Part shown: piece by piece, positions 22,625 to 35,579 of the stretch
How the letters are laid out: every line of letters starts with the position of its first letter
Numbering within the stretch: position 1 is the stretch's first letter
Source: Candidatus Roseilinea mizusawaensis
GTDB lineage: Bacteria > Chloroflexota > Anaerolineae > J036 > Brachytrichaceae
Length of the DNA stretch: 64,000 bases
Reading direction: 5' to 3'
Assembly: GCA_016841965.1 (NCBI GenBank)
Contig: JAEANN010000042.1
Coordinates: 1-64,000, forward strand
Position numbers and translations under genes: made by a program
The notes under the pieces: generated by a model
Told to the model about the DNA's origin: nothing
The model's database searches: none
Seen by the model: only the letters and a program-made list of their open reading frames with translations

Positions 22625-24577
22625 ATGCTGGAGATGAATAAGCAAGGTGCGCGCATGCTTCGGCTGATCCTGTTAGTGACGCCAGCAGCAATGATTGCAA
22701 TGCTGCTTGCTGTCGGCGTGGCTTCAGCCATTGAGCAAAGCCGGCCGGCCGGCCAGGTGATCGGCAATTTTCCCGATCGATACGAAGTTAATGACACTGC
22801 AGCTCAGGCCAAGCTTGTCATTGACCCGTCGCCGGTGATTTCGCTCACATTCTATGTAAGCGGAACCGGCATGTGGAACGACACAGACTGGTACTTTTTC
22901 AACGTCAACCCCAATACCATTCTGAATCTGACGGCAGCCAGCACCAACCTGCTCATTTCGGCCAGAGGGTTCCTCTCCGATGGCACAACATCCGTTGGGG
23001 TTTCGACGGATATCGTGGGCGCGTCAACAGTGGTGATTACAAACACCTCGACCGGTGTTCAGCAATACTTCATCCGGGTCACCAACAATAGTTCTGGCAT
23101 CAACGCAGTGTATACGCTGAATTACGCAATTACGCCGGTGCCACCGCCGCCGGCTACCAACACACCCATCCCTGGCCTCAGTCCGGACAGCTATGAACCG
23201 AATGACGACATTGCCGAAGCCGGCGTGCCTACCGGCACCCGCAGCACAGCGAGTTTCATCGCTGTCGGCGGGTCTATTCCAAACCTGAGTTTTACACCGT
23301 TTACGGGGAGAACCTCCGATACAGCCGACTGGTTCCTTGTCTATGGTCGCGCCGGCAGCATCTACCAGATCAACACGAGCAACTTGCAGCCGGGTGTCGA
23401 GACGGTATTGGCCGTTTTTCAACCGGATGGGGTCACGCTGGCGCCGGCCATACTCGGCTCCACCAATCCAAACAATCGCTACATCCCCGGCCAACGCGGG
23501 TCACAGGTGATCGTGCAAATTCCCTTTGACGGCGCTTATTGGATTCGCGTAGTGAACCTGGATTCGTCACCGCGCATCCCTGGCCAGACTTATACGCTCT
23601 CGGCCATCGAGATTGTACAACCCACGCCCACGCCAAGCAACACGCCCCCTCCTGGCCCAACAGCCACCCCATATCCCGGTGGCGCCGACCAGTATGAATA
23701 CAACGGCTGGTTCGACATGGCCACATTGATAGCACCGAACGTGGACTACAAAGGATTGAATTTTGTGCCCTGGAATCCGCCTACCCCAGACACTCAAGAC
23801 AACGACTTTTATCGGTTGCCGGTGAAACAGGGCGTGTACTACTCGTGCTTTACCTTCGAACTCAGCCCCGGCACCGACACCAACATCATTGTGTATAACC
23901 AGGATCAGGTTGCGATCGGCGGCAATGACGATGTCAGCCCGGACAACACTGCGCGTGGCGATTTCTCCAGCCGTTTCACCTGGCTATCTGGCTATACGGG
24001 TTACGCCTATATCCTGTTAGGCCAGGTGAACCCACCACGGGCTAACGAGGGGCAAACACGCGGCTATTCGTTGCGCTGCGACATTGGGTTGCCGGCCACT
24101 CCCACGCCTACCGTGGATCCACGTGGCACACCGACGCCGGCCCCGCCATTCCAACCGCCTACCCCAGAGCCGCCAGAGCCAACTATGACGCCGTATCCGA
24201 CCCCGCGCACAGCACAAAACCTGCCTATCCGGCCAATCCAGCCCACGCCGATTGTCGCGTTGCCACAACCCACGCCACAGCCACGGCGTGTCGCGCTGAA
24301 CGCGCAAATCTATAACGACACCAATCGCAATAATGCCCCTGATCCAGGCGAAGGCATCGCCAATGTGTCGGTGCGGCTATCTGACGAAGCCACCGGACTG
24401 CCGCTGGGGCAGGCCACCACCGATGCTGATGGGCGAGCCGGCCTGGTTATATTCAACAACGGCCCTGTGCGACTGGCCGTCCCCTTGTTTGGCTATTCCA
24501 CGGTGATCGGCGAGGACACGGCCAGCGTGCGCATCGCTGTCGTCTCATCGCCGGAGTTACCGAAGCGCCTGCCCTAA
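22625..24577 (+). CDS. Secreted multidomain protein: PPC-like repeats, TP-rich linkers, C-terminal SdrD-B-like domain
   Basis: Signal peptide after MLEMNKQGARML; recurring D-YEPND starts; NDTNRNNAPDPGEGIANVSVRLSD SdrD-B signature. ORF opens at 22364 but the M at 22625 fits better. Confidence 0.75.
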   Translation: MLEMNKQGARMLRLILLVTPAAMIAMLLAVGVASAIEQSRPAGQVIGNFPDRYEVNDTAAQAKLVIDPSPVISLTFYVSGTGMWNDTDWYFFNVNPNTILNLTAASTNLLISARGFLSDGTTSVGVSTDIVGASTVVITNTSTGVQQYFIRVTNNSSGINAVYTLNYAITPVPPPPATNTPIPGLSPDSYEPNDDIAEAGVPTGTRSTASFIAVGGSIPNLSFTPFTGRTSDTADWFLVYGRAGSIYQINTSNLQPGVETVLAVFQPDGVTLAPAILGSTNPNNRYIPGQRGSQVIVQIPFDGAYWIRVVNLDSSPRIPGQTYTLSAIEIVQPTPTPSNTPPPGPTATPYPGGADQYEYNGWFDMATLIAPNVDYKGLNFVPWNPPTPDTQDNDFYRLPVKQGVYYSCFTFELSPGTDTNIIVYNQDQVAIGGNDDVSPDNTARGDFSSRFTWLSGYTGYAYILLGQVNPPRANEGQTRGYSLRCDIGLPATPTPTVDPRGTPTPAPPFQPPTPEPPEPTMTPYPTPRTAQNLPIRPIQPTPIVALPQPTPQPRRVALNAQIYNDTNRNNAPDPGEGIANVSVRLSDEATGLPLGQATTDADGRAGLVIFNNGPVRLAVPLFGYSTVIGEDTASVRIAVVSSPELPKRLP

Positions 24578-24614
24578 GTAGGCAAATGCGTAGGCAAACG
24601 CCGATCCTGCCGAA

Positions 24615-24677
24615 CAGCCACGCAGCACGCAGCCACGCAGCACGCAGCCACGCCGCAGCCGCCGCAGCGCCGCAGCC
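24615..24677. repeat. Tandem repeat of 'agccacgcagcacgc' degenerating to gccgcagc, upstream of the rpoB promoter
   Basis: Direct reading of cagccacgcagcacgcagccacgcagcacgcagccacgccgcagcc. Confidence 0.9.
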
Positions 24678-24684
24678 GGAGCGT

Positions 24685-24713
24685 TTGACCGAATTCGCCG
24701 ATTTCGTTATAAT
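24685..24713 (+). promoter_or_regulatory. Near-consensus sigma70-type promoter of rpoB
   Basis: TTGACC-17 bp-TATAAT, about 120 bp upstream of the rpoB ATG. Confidence 0.8.
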
Positions 24714-24832
24714 TGCCGTTTGCTATGTGATCGAGGCGACCGAAGATTGTCTTCAGTCGCCTTGACCGTGTTATCTGGTGATCTGCGGAGGCAAGTCAGT
24801 AGATTTGTCTCGGTCGAGGATGGTGTATCTGA

Positions 24833-28762
<3,930 letters not shown>

Positions 28763-28795
28763 AGAGTACATTGGGTTTGTGACCGGACACACAGC

Positions 28796-28832
28796 AAACA
28801 GCCTCCCGCAAAGTAAGCGGGAGGCTGTTTTT
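28796..28832 (+). terminator. Strong intrinsic terminator downstream of rpoB
   Basis: aaacagcctcccgc-aaagtaa-gcgggaggctgttt (14-bp perfect stem) followed by tt. Confidence 0.93.
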
Positions 28833-28860
28833 GAGCGCACCTGCCGATGCGCAACGCGCG

Positions 28861-30069
28861 TCAGCGCAGAAACAACAGCGTGTATAGACCAACCAACAGG
28901 AAGAAGGCAAACCAGGCGCCCAACATGCCGGTGGCCACTTTGCCCAATCGCTCAACCCGCAGTGAAATCTGTCCGTCTGGCGTGGCATGCGCCTGATAGA
29001 TCACCAGCGCCAGATATGTGATGACAGCCACGCCGACTAGGGTGGTCACGCTAAATACGGCAATTGATCCCCAGTCAATCTGATAGGGATACTCGGCGAT
29101 GCTATATCCAAAGCGCGCCAGCGAAGCAACACGCAGCGCCTCACGCACCACAGCAACCACCAGCAGGCCGGCCAGCCACACCAACACCGACCAAGCTCGG
29201 CGCTGGGGATGGCCCCTCAACCAGACAAACCAGCCCATGAGCGCCAGGCCCAATGCAACCAGAGGCGCAGCCACCCATGTTGCGCCGAACTCCGGCCCTT
29301 CACTGAGCGCCCAGGCCAGCCCGGTCACTGCATACAGGGGACTGACACTCAACCCTAATTTGCGGCCAAGCTCAGAGACCCAATCGAGAAAGGCCGGCTC
29401 ATTGCTGCGACCGCGCAAATACCAGGCCACAAACTGCAACACCACCGCCAGACTCAAGCCGGCTTGCAACGGCAGCATAAACACCAGCCGCGGCACGTTG
29501 TAGGCATGAAAGGTGATCCCGCGCGTGTCAATCACACCGTTTGGCATGTACCATCCCATCCAGCGATCGGGGCGAATCGACACGCCATGCAGCACGTGCA
29601 TGATCCAGCCGGCGAAGAACAGCAAAACCAACGATGCAACCGCCACGAACAACAAACGCCGGTCATGCTGGCCTCTGAGGTAAAAGAAATAGGCCAGGCT
29701 GTACCCGCCCATCACAACAAAAATAAACCCCACCGACCAGAATCCGGTCAGGGCGTTCGCGGTGTACCACAGCGGATCATAGATTGTCTGCAAAAACAGC
29801 AGCGGCGCAATGCCGGTGACAATTCCCAATCCCAGTGCGTTGGGCGTCAGGCGAGCTGCCAGCCGGCCCAATTGCAGCGCAAAGGCGCTTCTCTGTTGCG
29901 CAAACGCGTAAACCGCAAACAGGCTGGATCCCAACGCCAGCGTAACAAAGAAAATGTGCAACACCCAAGTCGCCACCAGCAGCGCTTGCAGCGCCGGCGG
30001 AAAAAACGGCGCGCCCAACGGGTCGCGCATCATTTTCAACATCTCGCCCACAGTCATCCCGGTGTCCAT
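28861..30069 (-). CDS. Polytopic membrane protein, putative cytochrome bd superfamily-like subunit
   Basis: About 9-10 hydrophobic segments; VLHIFFVTLALGSSL N-terminus resembles the CydA TM1 pattern; adjacent to the cytochrome c-containing partner. Confidence 0.5.
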   Translation of the reverse strand: MDTGMTVGEMLKMMRDPLGAPFFPPALQALLVATWVLHIFFVTLALGSSLFAVYAFAQQRSAFALQLGRLAARLTPNALGLGIVTGIAPLLFLQTIYDPLWYTANALTGFWSVGFIFVVMGGYSLAYFFYLRGQHDRRLLFVAVASLVLLFFAGWIMHVLHGVSIRPDRWMGWYMPNGVIDTRGITFHAYNVPRLVFMLPLQAGLSLAVVLQFVAWYLRGRSNEPAFLDWVSELGRKLGLSVSPLYAVTGLAWALSEGPEFGATWVAAPLVALGLALMGWFVWLRGHPQRRAWSVLVWLAGLLVVAVVREALRVASLARFGYSIAEYPYQIDWGSIAVFSVTTLVGVAVITYLALVIYQAHATPDGQISLRVERLGKVATGMLGAWFAFFLLVGLYTLLFLR

Positions 30070-30144
30070 ACTTCAATTCCTCAATCTTTGTCAATCTTTG
30101 TCAATCTTTATCTTCATCGATTCCCCCGGTCTCACGCCCAACCT

Positions 30145-31575
30145 TCAGCGACCTGCCTGAGCCACGCTGGTGGCAGCGCCATTGTTCACAAAGGCGGCCA
30201 GATACTCCGCCAGCGCTCGCCGCTCTTGCGGTGTGCCGATAAACGGATGCATGTACGGAAAGCCATGGATCGCTCCGAGGTAAGCGTCAATCTCATCCAC
30301 GGTGGACAGATTGCGCATTCGCAGCAGTTTGGCCTGCGAGCGCAGGTCAAGGGCAACTCCCAAAATGTTTAGTTCGGTCTGCGGACTGATGCTGTGACAC
30401 GAGCCGCACTGTTGAATTACCAGCACGCGCCCCACGGCCACGGTCTGATCCACGTTGCCAAACGTCACACTTGGATCAACGGCCACTTGATCTACATCTG
30501 GGACGAACGGCAAATGCCCCAACATGCCGGTCTGACTCAATCTGTTTTCTTCGCTCTGCACCCCACGGGCCGGCACGTCATTGAAGAGAAGTTGATTCGA
30601 CGAAATGTAGCCGGCAATCACATCAGGCTTGCGCAGCACCTCGCGCGTGCGTTCAGCCCCAAAGATCGCGCCGTACATCACTGCCATCGCCGCCAACGCA
30701 AAGACGCGCCGCTGGCGATTGGGAGCAATAAACGCGAACAGCAAGCCGGCAAACGTTGCAGCAAGCCCAAAGTAGATGATCGGGAACGTCGGCTGAGGAA
30801 TAGCGCGCGAAGGCAAAATGGCGCGCGCATGTTCGGGCAAAGCCGGCTCATACATCGTCAACCACACCAACACACCGCCGATCAACCCCAGCAAGCCGAT
30901 ACCACCCGCATAGCGAATGATCTTCTCGCGCTCAAAGAAACCTTTTGGTAGGCTTGTGGCCACAAATAGCGCCCACGCCGCCATGATGGCGAACATGAAG
31001 TAAAAACGCAGCGCAATTTGCGGCCAGAATGTCGGGTTGAAAAAGCCGTGCAGCGTGTTGCCTGTTTGCAACCACAGGCCGGGAGTGAGCTTAAACGACA
31101 GAATCCCGACAATGATAGACAGGGTGCCTGTGCTCCCCAAGGCCAGAATCCACGCCAGGCGCAAATGGGTTTGTTTGCTGACGCGTCCAAACGTGTAGTA
31201 GTAGGCCATGATTCCAACCACGTCGATGAGAAACATGTACCACTCCGCGCCCCAGAAGAACACGAAGTTGTGAATCAAAGCCGAGATGCCGCGCGGGTTG
31301 GCAGCGGTGGTAGTTTGCCAAATGCCCACGCCGGCCAGCGCACCAAACACATATGCAAATACCAGCAAGCCAAGCGCGCTGCGCTTCAAATATTGATACA
31401 GCTCTTCACGATTCTCGCGCACCGCGCGGCGTTCGATGTATAGATTGAACCAGGCCGCTGCCACGGTGAGATGCGACACCAACACATGAAAGGCAGACGT
31501 AATCGCCACATACAAGGTGGAGTGAATCAAAACCCCTTCCCAAAACGGATACATTCCTAAACGACCTCCGAACAT
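30145..31575 (-). CDS. CydA-like membrane protein with fused C-terminal cytochrome c domain
   Basis: SAFHVLVSHLTV, VFGALAGVGIWQ, WILALGSTGTLSIIVG resemble CydA; QQCGSCHS heme-c motif at 30394-30408. Confidence 0.6.
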   Translation of the reverse strand: MFGGRLGMYPFWEGVLIHSTLYVAITSAFHVLVSHLTVAAAWFNLYIERRAVRENREELYQYLKRSALGLLVFAYVFGALAGVGIWQTTTAANPRGISALIHNFVFFWGAEWYMFLIDVVGIMAYYYTFGRVSKQTHLRLAWILALGSTGTLSIIVGILSFKLTPGLWLQTGNTLHGFFNPTFWPQIALRFYFMFAIMAAWALFVATSLPKGFFEREKIIRYAGGIGLLGLIGGVLVWLTMYEPALPEHARAILPSRAIPQPTFPIIYFGLAATFAGLLFAFIAPNRQRRVFALAAMAVMYGAIFGAERTREVLRKPDVIAGYISSNQLLFNDVPARGVQSEENRLSQTGMLGHLPFVPDVDQVAVDPSVTFGNVDQTVAVGRVLVIQQCGSCHSISPQTELNILGVALDLRSQAKLLRMRNLSTVDEIDAYLGAIHGFPYMHPFIGTPQERRALAEYLAAFVNNGAATSVAQAGR

Positions 31576-31754
31576 CGACTCAATTTTGCAAGCCGGCCAG
31601 CCATCACATCACAATTCGGACGACTTTGCCCTCACAATCAACGCCCATAAACTTAAAAACGACTTTGACCTTCCGCCAGTGACTTTTCGCAAGGAACGCA
31701 TGTGAGCTTCAGCACATTTCAGCGCCCCTGCACCACAGGCTACAATCAACCCCC

Positions 31755-32531
31755 ATGAGCGACATTCAGCGCGCGCTGGCGCGTGTGCGCGAGCGCATCG
31801 CGGAAGCTGCGCTACGAGCCGGGCGCGACCCATCCGGCGTGGCTCTTATCGCCGTCTCCAAAACTTTCTCCGCCGAAGCCGTATTGGAAGCCATTGCAGC
31901 CGGCCAACTGGAATTTGGTGAGAATCGCGTCGAAGAAGCCCTGCCCAAGATGGCTGCGGTAAGCCAGTCGACTGCGCTGCGCGCCGTCACAGAATACGGA
32001 ATACAGAATCCACAATCCAGAGTCCAGTGGCATTTGATCGGCCACCTGCAATCGCGCAAGGCCAAAGACGCCGCCGGGCGCTTCGATCTGATCCACTCGG
32101 TGGATTCTGTCCGGCTGGCCGAGACGCTCGACCGGCGAATGGCCGCCCTGTCCCCCGTCGCTCGCCAGGACATCCTGCTCGAATGCAATGTCAGTGGTGA
32201 AACAACCAAGAACGGCTTTGATCTGGCCGGCTGGGAACACAGCGCTGTTAAGCTGAGCAGCTTCGCTGCAGATGTGGCACACATCTGCTCGCTGCCTCAT
32301 CTGCGCGTACTTGGACTGATGACGATGGCGCCCATCGTTGAACACCCCGATCAGGCCAAGCCGTTCTTTGCCAGTCTGCGGGCGCTGCGCGACGCCCTGG
32401 CCGAACAATTGGCGGACACACCTCTGCCCCATCTGTCAATGGGCATGACCGACGACTTCGAAGCTGCCATCGCCGAAGGCGCAACGCTGGTGCGCATTGG
32501 GCGCGCCATCTTTGGGGCCCGGCATCCATAA
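31755..32531 (+). CDS. YggS-family PLP homeostasis protein
   Basis: LIAVSKTFSAEAV, FGENRVEEALPKM, WHLIGHLQSRK, LSMGMTDDFEAAIAEGATLVRIGRAIFGAR. Confidence 0.95.
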   Translation: MSDIQRALARVRERIAEAALRAGRDPSGVALIAVSKTFSAEAVLEAIAAGQLEFGENRVEEALPKMAAVSQSTALRAVTEYGIQNPQSRVQWHLIGHLQSRKAKDAAGRFDLIHSVDSVRLAETLDRRMAALSPVARQDILLECNVSGETTKNGFDLAGWEHSAVKLSSFAADVAHICSLPHLRVLGLMTMAPIVEHPDQAKPFFASLRALRDALAEQLADTPLPHLSMGMTDDFEAAIAEGATLVRIGRAIFGARHP

Positions 32532-32542
32532 GCCGATTCGCC

Positions 32543-34114
32543 ATGTTATCCGCCTCTCTTCCCCCCCTGCCCCATCACACCTTGTTGAAGGATATTCGGG
32601 CCTTGAGTCAGGCGCACCAGATGCCTGTCTTGCTAGTGGGCGGCGCAGTGCGTGACTGGTTGATCGGCGCGGCATCGGCGGACCTGGACTTTGCCGTACA
32701 GGGCAACGCCATTGCCCTGGCCCGCGCAGTCGCCAATGTGTTGGGCGGTCATTTCTATGTGCTGGATCACGCGCGAGGCGCCGCGCGCGTGATTTTAAGA
32801 ACGGACGGGCAAGCCCATCTCTCGAACATCGCCACGCCATCTTCGCTGATCCTGGACTTTTCGACATGTCGTGGCGCAACATGGGAAGATGACCTGCTGG
32901 GTCGCGATTTCACCATCAATGCGATCGCGCTGGATTTGCGCGCGCTCGATCTGGGGTCGCCCGACTGCAAGTCGCCCGACTCCAAGTCGCCCGACTCCAA
33001 GTCGCCCGACCTGGGGCATCGGGTATTGCTCGACCCGACCGGGGGCCTGGCCGATCTCAGCCGGCGCATCATTCGCCAGGTGCGGCCCAACGCGATTGCC
33101 GGCGATCCAGTGCGCGCCCTGCGCGCTGCGCGTCTGGCGCTGGCGCTGGCCGCCACGATCGAACCCGACACAGCCAGGGCGATGCGTCAGGCTGCTGCGC
33201 ACATGAGCCGGCCCAGCCCGGAACGGGTGCGCGATGAGCTGATGAAGCTGCTAGAGCTGCCCAATGCGGCGCAGGGTGTGCGTCTGTTAGATTCATGTGA
33301 GCTGCTGGGCGCCATTGTGCCGGAGATCAAGGCGATGCGCGCTTGCACACCCGCGTCGCCGCATGTCTTCAACGTGTTAGAACACACCTTTGTGGTGATG
33401 GATTACGCCGATCGCCTTCTGGCCGGCCAGTTTGCGGCTGATCTGTGCTTTGCGCCCGACGGGGCGCAGTGGGCAAAGCTGACGGATCATTTCGCGCAGT
33501 CTGTAACAGGCGAGCGATCACGGGCGGCCCTCTTTCGCTTTGCGCTGCTCTTGCATGACAGCGGCAAGCCGGCCACACACGTAATGGACGCACAGGGCAA
33601 TCTGTTCTTCCCCAACCACGCGGCAGCAGGCGCCGAGCTGGCCGGCCGGCGCGCGCGCGCGCTTAAACTAAGCAACGACGAGACGCGCCGTGTTGGGTTG
33701 ATCGTCCGCCATCACACACGCCCAAACCAGATGGCACGCACCGGCGAGACATCTCTTCGTGCGCTCTACCATCTGTGGCGCGACGCCGGCGATTGCATGC
33801 CCGAACTGGCATTGTTGTGCGTGGCCGACGGCATGGGCAAGGCCGGCGCAAACACGCCCCTTGAAGATCGCCAGCGACGTGGCCGCATGGCCAAATGGAT
33901 CCTGGACACTTACTACACCCGCTTCGCGCCAGCAGTAGCCCCACAACCGTTGATACAGGGCGAAGATGTGCTGGCGCTAGGTATCGCCCCCGGCCCGAAG
34001 ATCGGCCAGATGATCGAGTCTGTGCGCGAAGCACAAATGGCCGGCGACATTACCACGCGGGCTGAGGCCCTTGCCATGCTGCGTCTGATAGCCGACGACA
34101 GCCGGCGGCCGTGA
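32543..34114 (+). CDS. cca: CCA tRNA nucleotidyltransferase / poly(A) polymerase family with HD domain
   Basis: LLVGGAVRDWLIGAASADLDFAV, DFTINAIALDL, DPTGGLADLSRRIIR, HDSGKPAT HD motif. Confidence 0.92.
   Translation: MLSASLPPLPHHTLLKDIRALSQAHQMPVLLVGGAVRDWLIGAASADLDFAVQGNAIALARAVANVLGGHFYVLDHARGAARVILRTDGQAHLSNIATPSSLILDFSTCRGATWEDDLLGRDFTINAIALDLRALDLGSPDCKSPDSKSPDSKSPDLGHRVLLDPTGGLADLSRRIIRQVRPNAIAGDPVRALRAARLALALAATIEPDTARAMRQAAAHMSRPSPERVRDELMKLLELPNAAQGVRLLDSCELLGAIVPEIKAMRACTPASPHVFNVLEHTFVVMDYADRLLAGQFAADLCFAPDGAQWAKLTDHFAQSVTGERSRAALFRFALLLHDSGKPATHVMDAQGNLFFPNHAAAGAELAGRRARALKLSNDETRRVGLIVRHHTRPNQMARTGETSLRALYHLWRDAGDCMPELALLCVADGMGKAGANTPLEDRQRRGRMAKWILDTYYTRFAPAVAPQPLIQGEDVLALGIAPGPKIGQMIESVREAQMAGDITTRAEALAMLRLIADDSRRP
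32954..33014 (+). repeat. In-frame 15-bp tandem repeat (tcgcccgactccaag) inside cca
   Basis: gggtcgcccgactgcaagtcgcccgactccaagtcgcccgactccaagtcgcccgacctg encoding GSPDCKSPDSKSPDSKSPDL. Confidence 0.97.
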
Positions 34115-34192
34115 AAAGGGCCGGTCTCGGACGGCGCGCCCAGAAAAACGACGCCGGCGACAGACCCCTAGCACTGAAGTGCGCCGGCAGCT

Positions 34193-35455
34193 TTACCTCA
34201 GCCCACCAGAGAAGGCCACTGCCCACAACCAGTTCACAATGGCGTGAAAGACAGCCGGCGTCGCTACGTTGCGGGTAGCAATGTAGGTGCGCGCGTAGAA
34301 AATGCCGGCCACCGTTGCCAATACAAAGTACCAGCCAACGTCAGGCGGGTTGTTCAGGTGCGCCAGGCCGAAAATGATGGAAGACACGACCACTGCACTT
34401 GCCTCTGGCAAGCGCAGGGTTTGATCGAGGTAGCGGAAGATTGTCCCGCGAAACAGAATTTCCTCCGGCAGAGCAACGAAGACCAATCCAGTCAGCAGGC
34501 TGATCGCTGCTTCGAACGGCGTCTGTGTGGCAAGGGCCGGCGCCAGAAAACCGCTGAACAGACCAACCGGCACGCTCACCACGGCCAGCAGAATCAGGTT
34601 GCTGGCAACAAGGCTCACGCCACGCGCCGTTGGCCGGAACGACAGGCCCATTCCCTGAAACTGACCAGAAACGGCCAGCACAAACAAGAAAAGCGGCAAC
34701 ACAGCCATCTGAAAATAGCCGGCCCCTTGCGCCAAGGACAACGGGAAATCGGGAAACGCTTGGAACTCCACTGCGTACCACACCGACAACACGGCGCACA
34801 CAAAAAGGAAATTTAGCTTGCGTTTCTGTTCGCGGCCGGTCAGTGCAAGCAGCACAATCGGAATCATGAATGCGCCGGCGCGCAAGACGGCGTCAGCCGG
34901 TTCGATCGTCTGATTACGGGTCAACGGCAATACCAGCGGAGTAGCAACAGTGATCACCCCCAGCAACACATCACTGCGCCGGAACTGTGGTGTGTTAATG
35001 ATGGCGATGGCCGACGGCAGATAGATCAAAATGCCGGATGTCAGCAGATCCGTTGCATTTAGCGCCTCGTTCATCTGGGCGTACAGGACAAAGGGCGCCA
35101 GAATGATCAGCGGCGCGAGCGATAGTGCGACCGGCTCGACCTGCGCCGCGTGGCGCAAGGCGCGAGCCACCGGCGCAACACTCGCCAGCAGGAAACCGCC
35201 CAGAAATACAGCAAACACGAGCAGGGGAAACATCGGCGGCCCATTCAGCGGCTCGCCGAGCTGTTGAGCAAACAGCACAACGAGCGCCGCCCAAATCACC
35301 AGCCGCACCCCCCAATCCCATACGCCAGTAACCGCTTGCGACACCCGTGCATCAGGCTGTGACCTTTCCTGTGCTGCGTTTTGCTGAGCAGAGCGCGCGG
35401 CGGCAGATGATTCCGTCTCGGACAGCGAATTCATCCCAGCATTGTAGCATTGCAT
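34193..35455 (-). CDS. CPBP family intramembrane metalloprotease (Abi/Rce1-like)
   Basis: PEEILFRGTIFRY, SSIIFGLAHL, FHAIVNWLWA motifs. Confidence 0.88.
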   Translation of the reverse strand: MQCYNAGMNSLSETESSAAARSAQQNAAQERSQPDARVSQAVTGVWDWGVRLVIWAALVVLFAQQLGEPLNGPPMFPLLVFAVFLGGFLLASVAPVARALRHAAQVEPVALSLAPLIILAPFVLYAQMNEALNATDLLTSGILIYLPSAIAIINTPQFRRSDVLLGVITVATPLVLPLTRNQTIEPADAVLRAGAFMIPIVLLALTGREQKRKLNFLFVCAVLSVWYAVEFQAFPDFPLSLAQGAGYFQMAVLPLFLFVLAVSGQFQGMGLSFRPTARGVSLVASNLILLAVVSVPVGLFSGFLAPALATQTPFEAAISLLTGLVFVALPEEILFRGTIFRYLDQTLRLPEASAVVVSSIIFGLAHLNNPPDVGWYFVLATVAGIFYARTYIATRNVATPAVFHAIVNWLWAVAFSGGLR

Positions 35456-35579
35456 AGCCCGGCTTGTATGGTCAAAAGACTATTGCATGTCGGATTTTGA
35501 GATTGGGCTTGCCCACAATTACGACATGCAATTCTGCTGCGCTGTGCAACACGCAAAAGCAAGCCGGCCAGCGCGTGGC

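Noticed and set aside
34193-35455. CPBP (Abi) protease as a phage-defence element
   Set aside because: No accompanying defence or peptide/bacteriocin genes; CPBP proteases are common in housekeeping contexts
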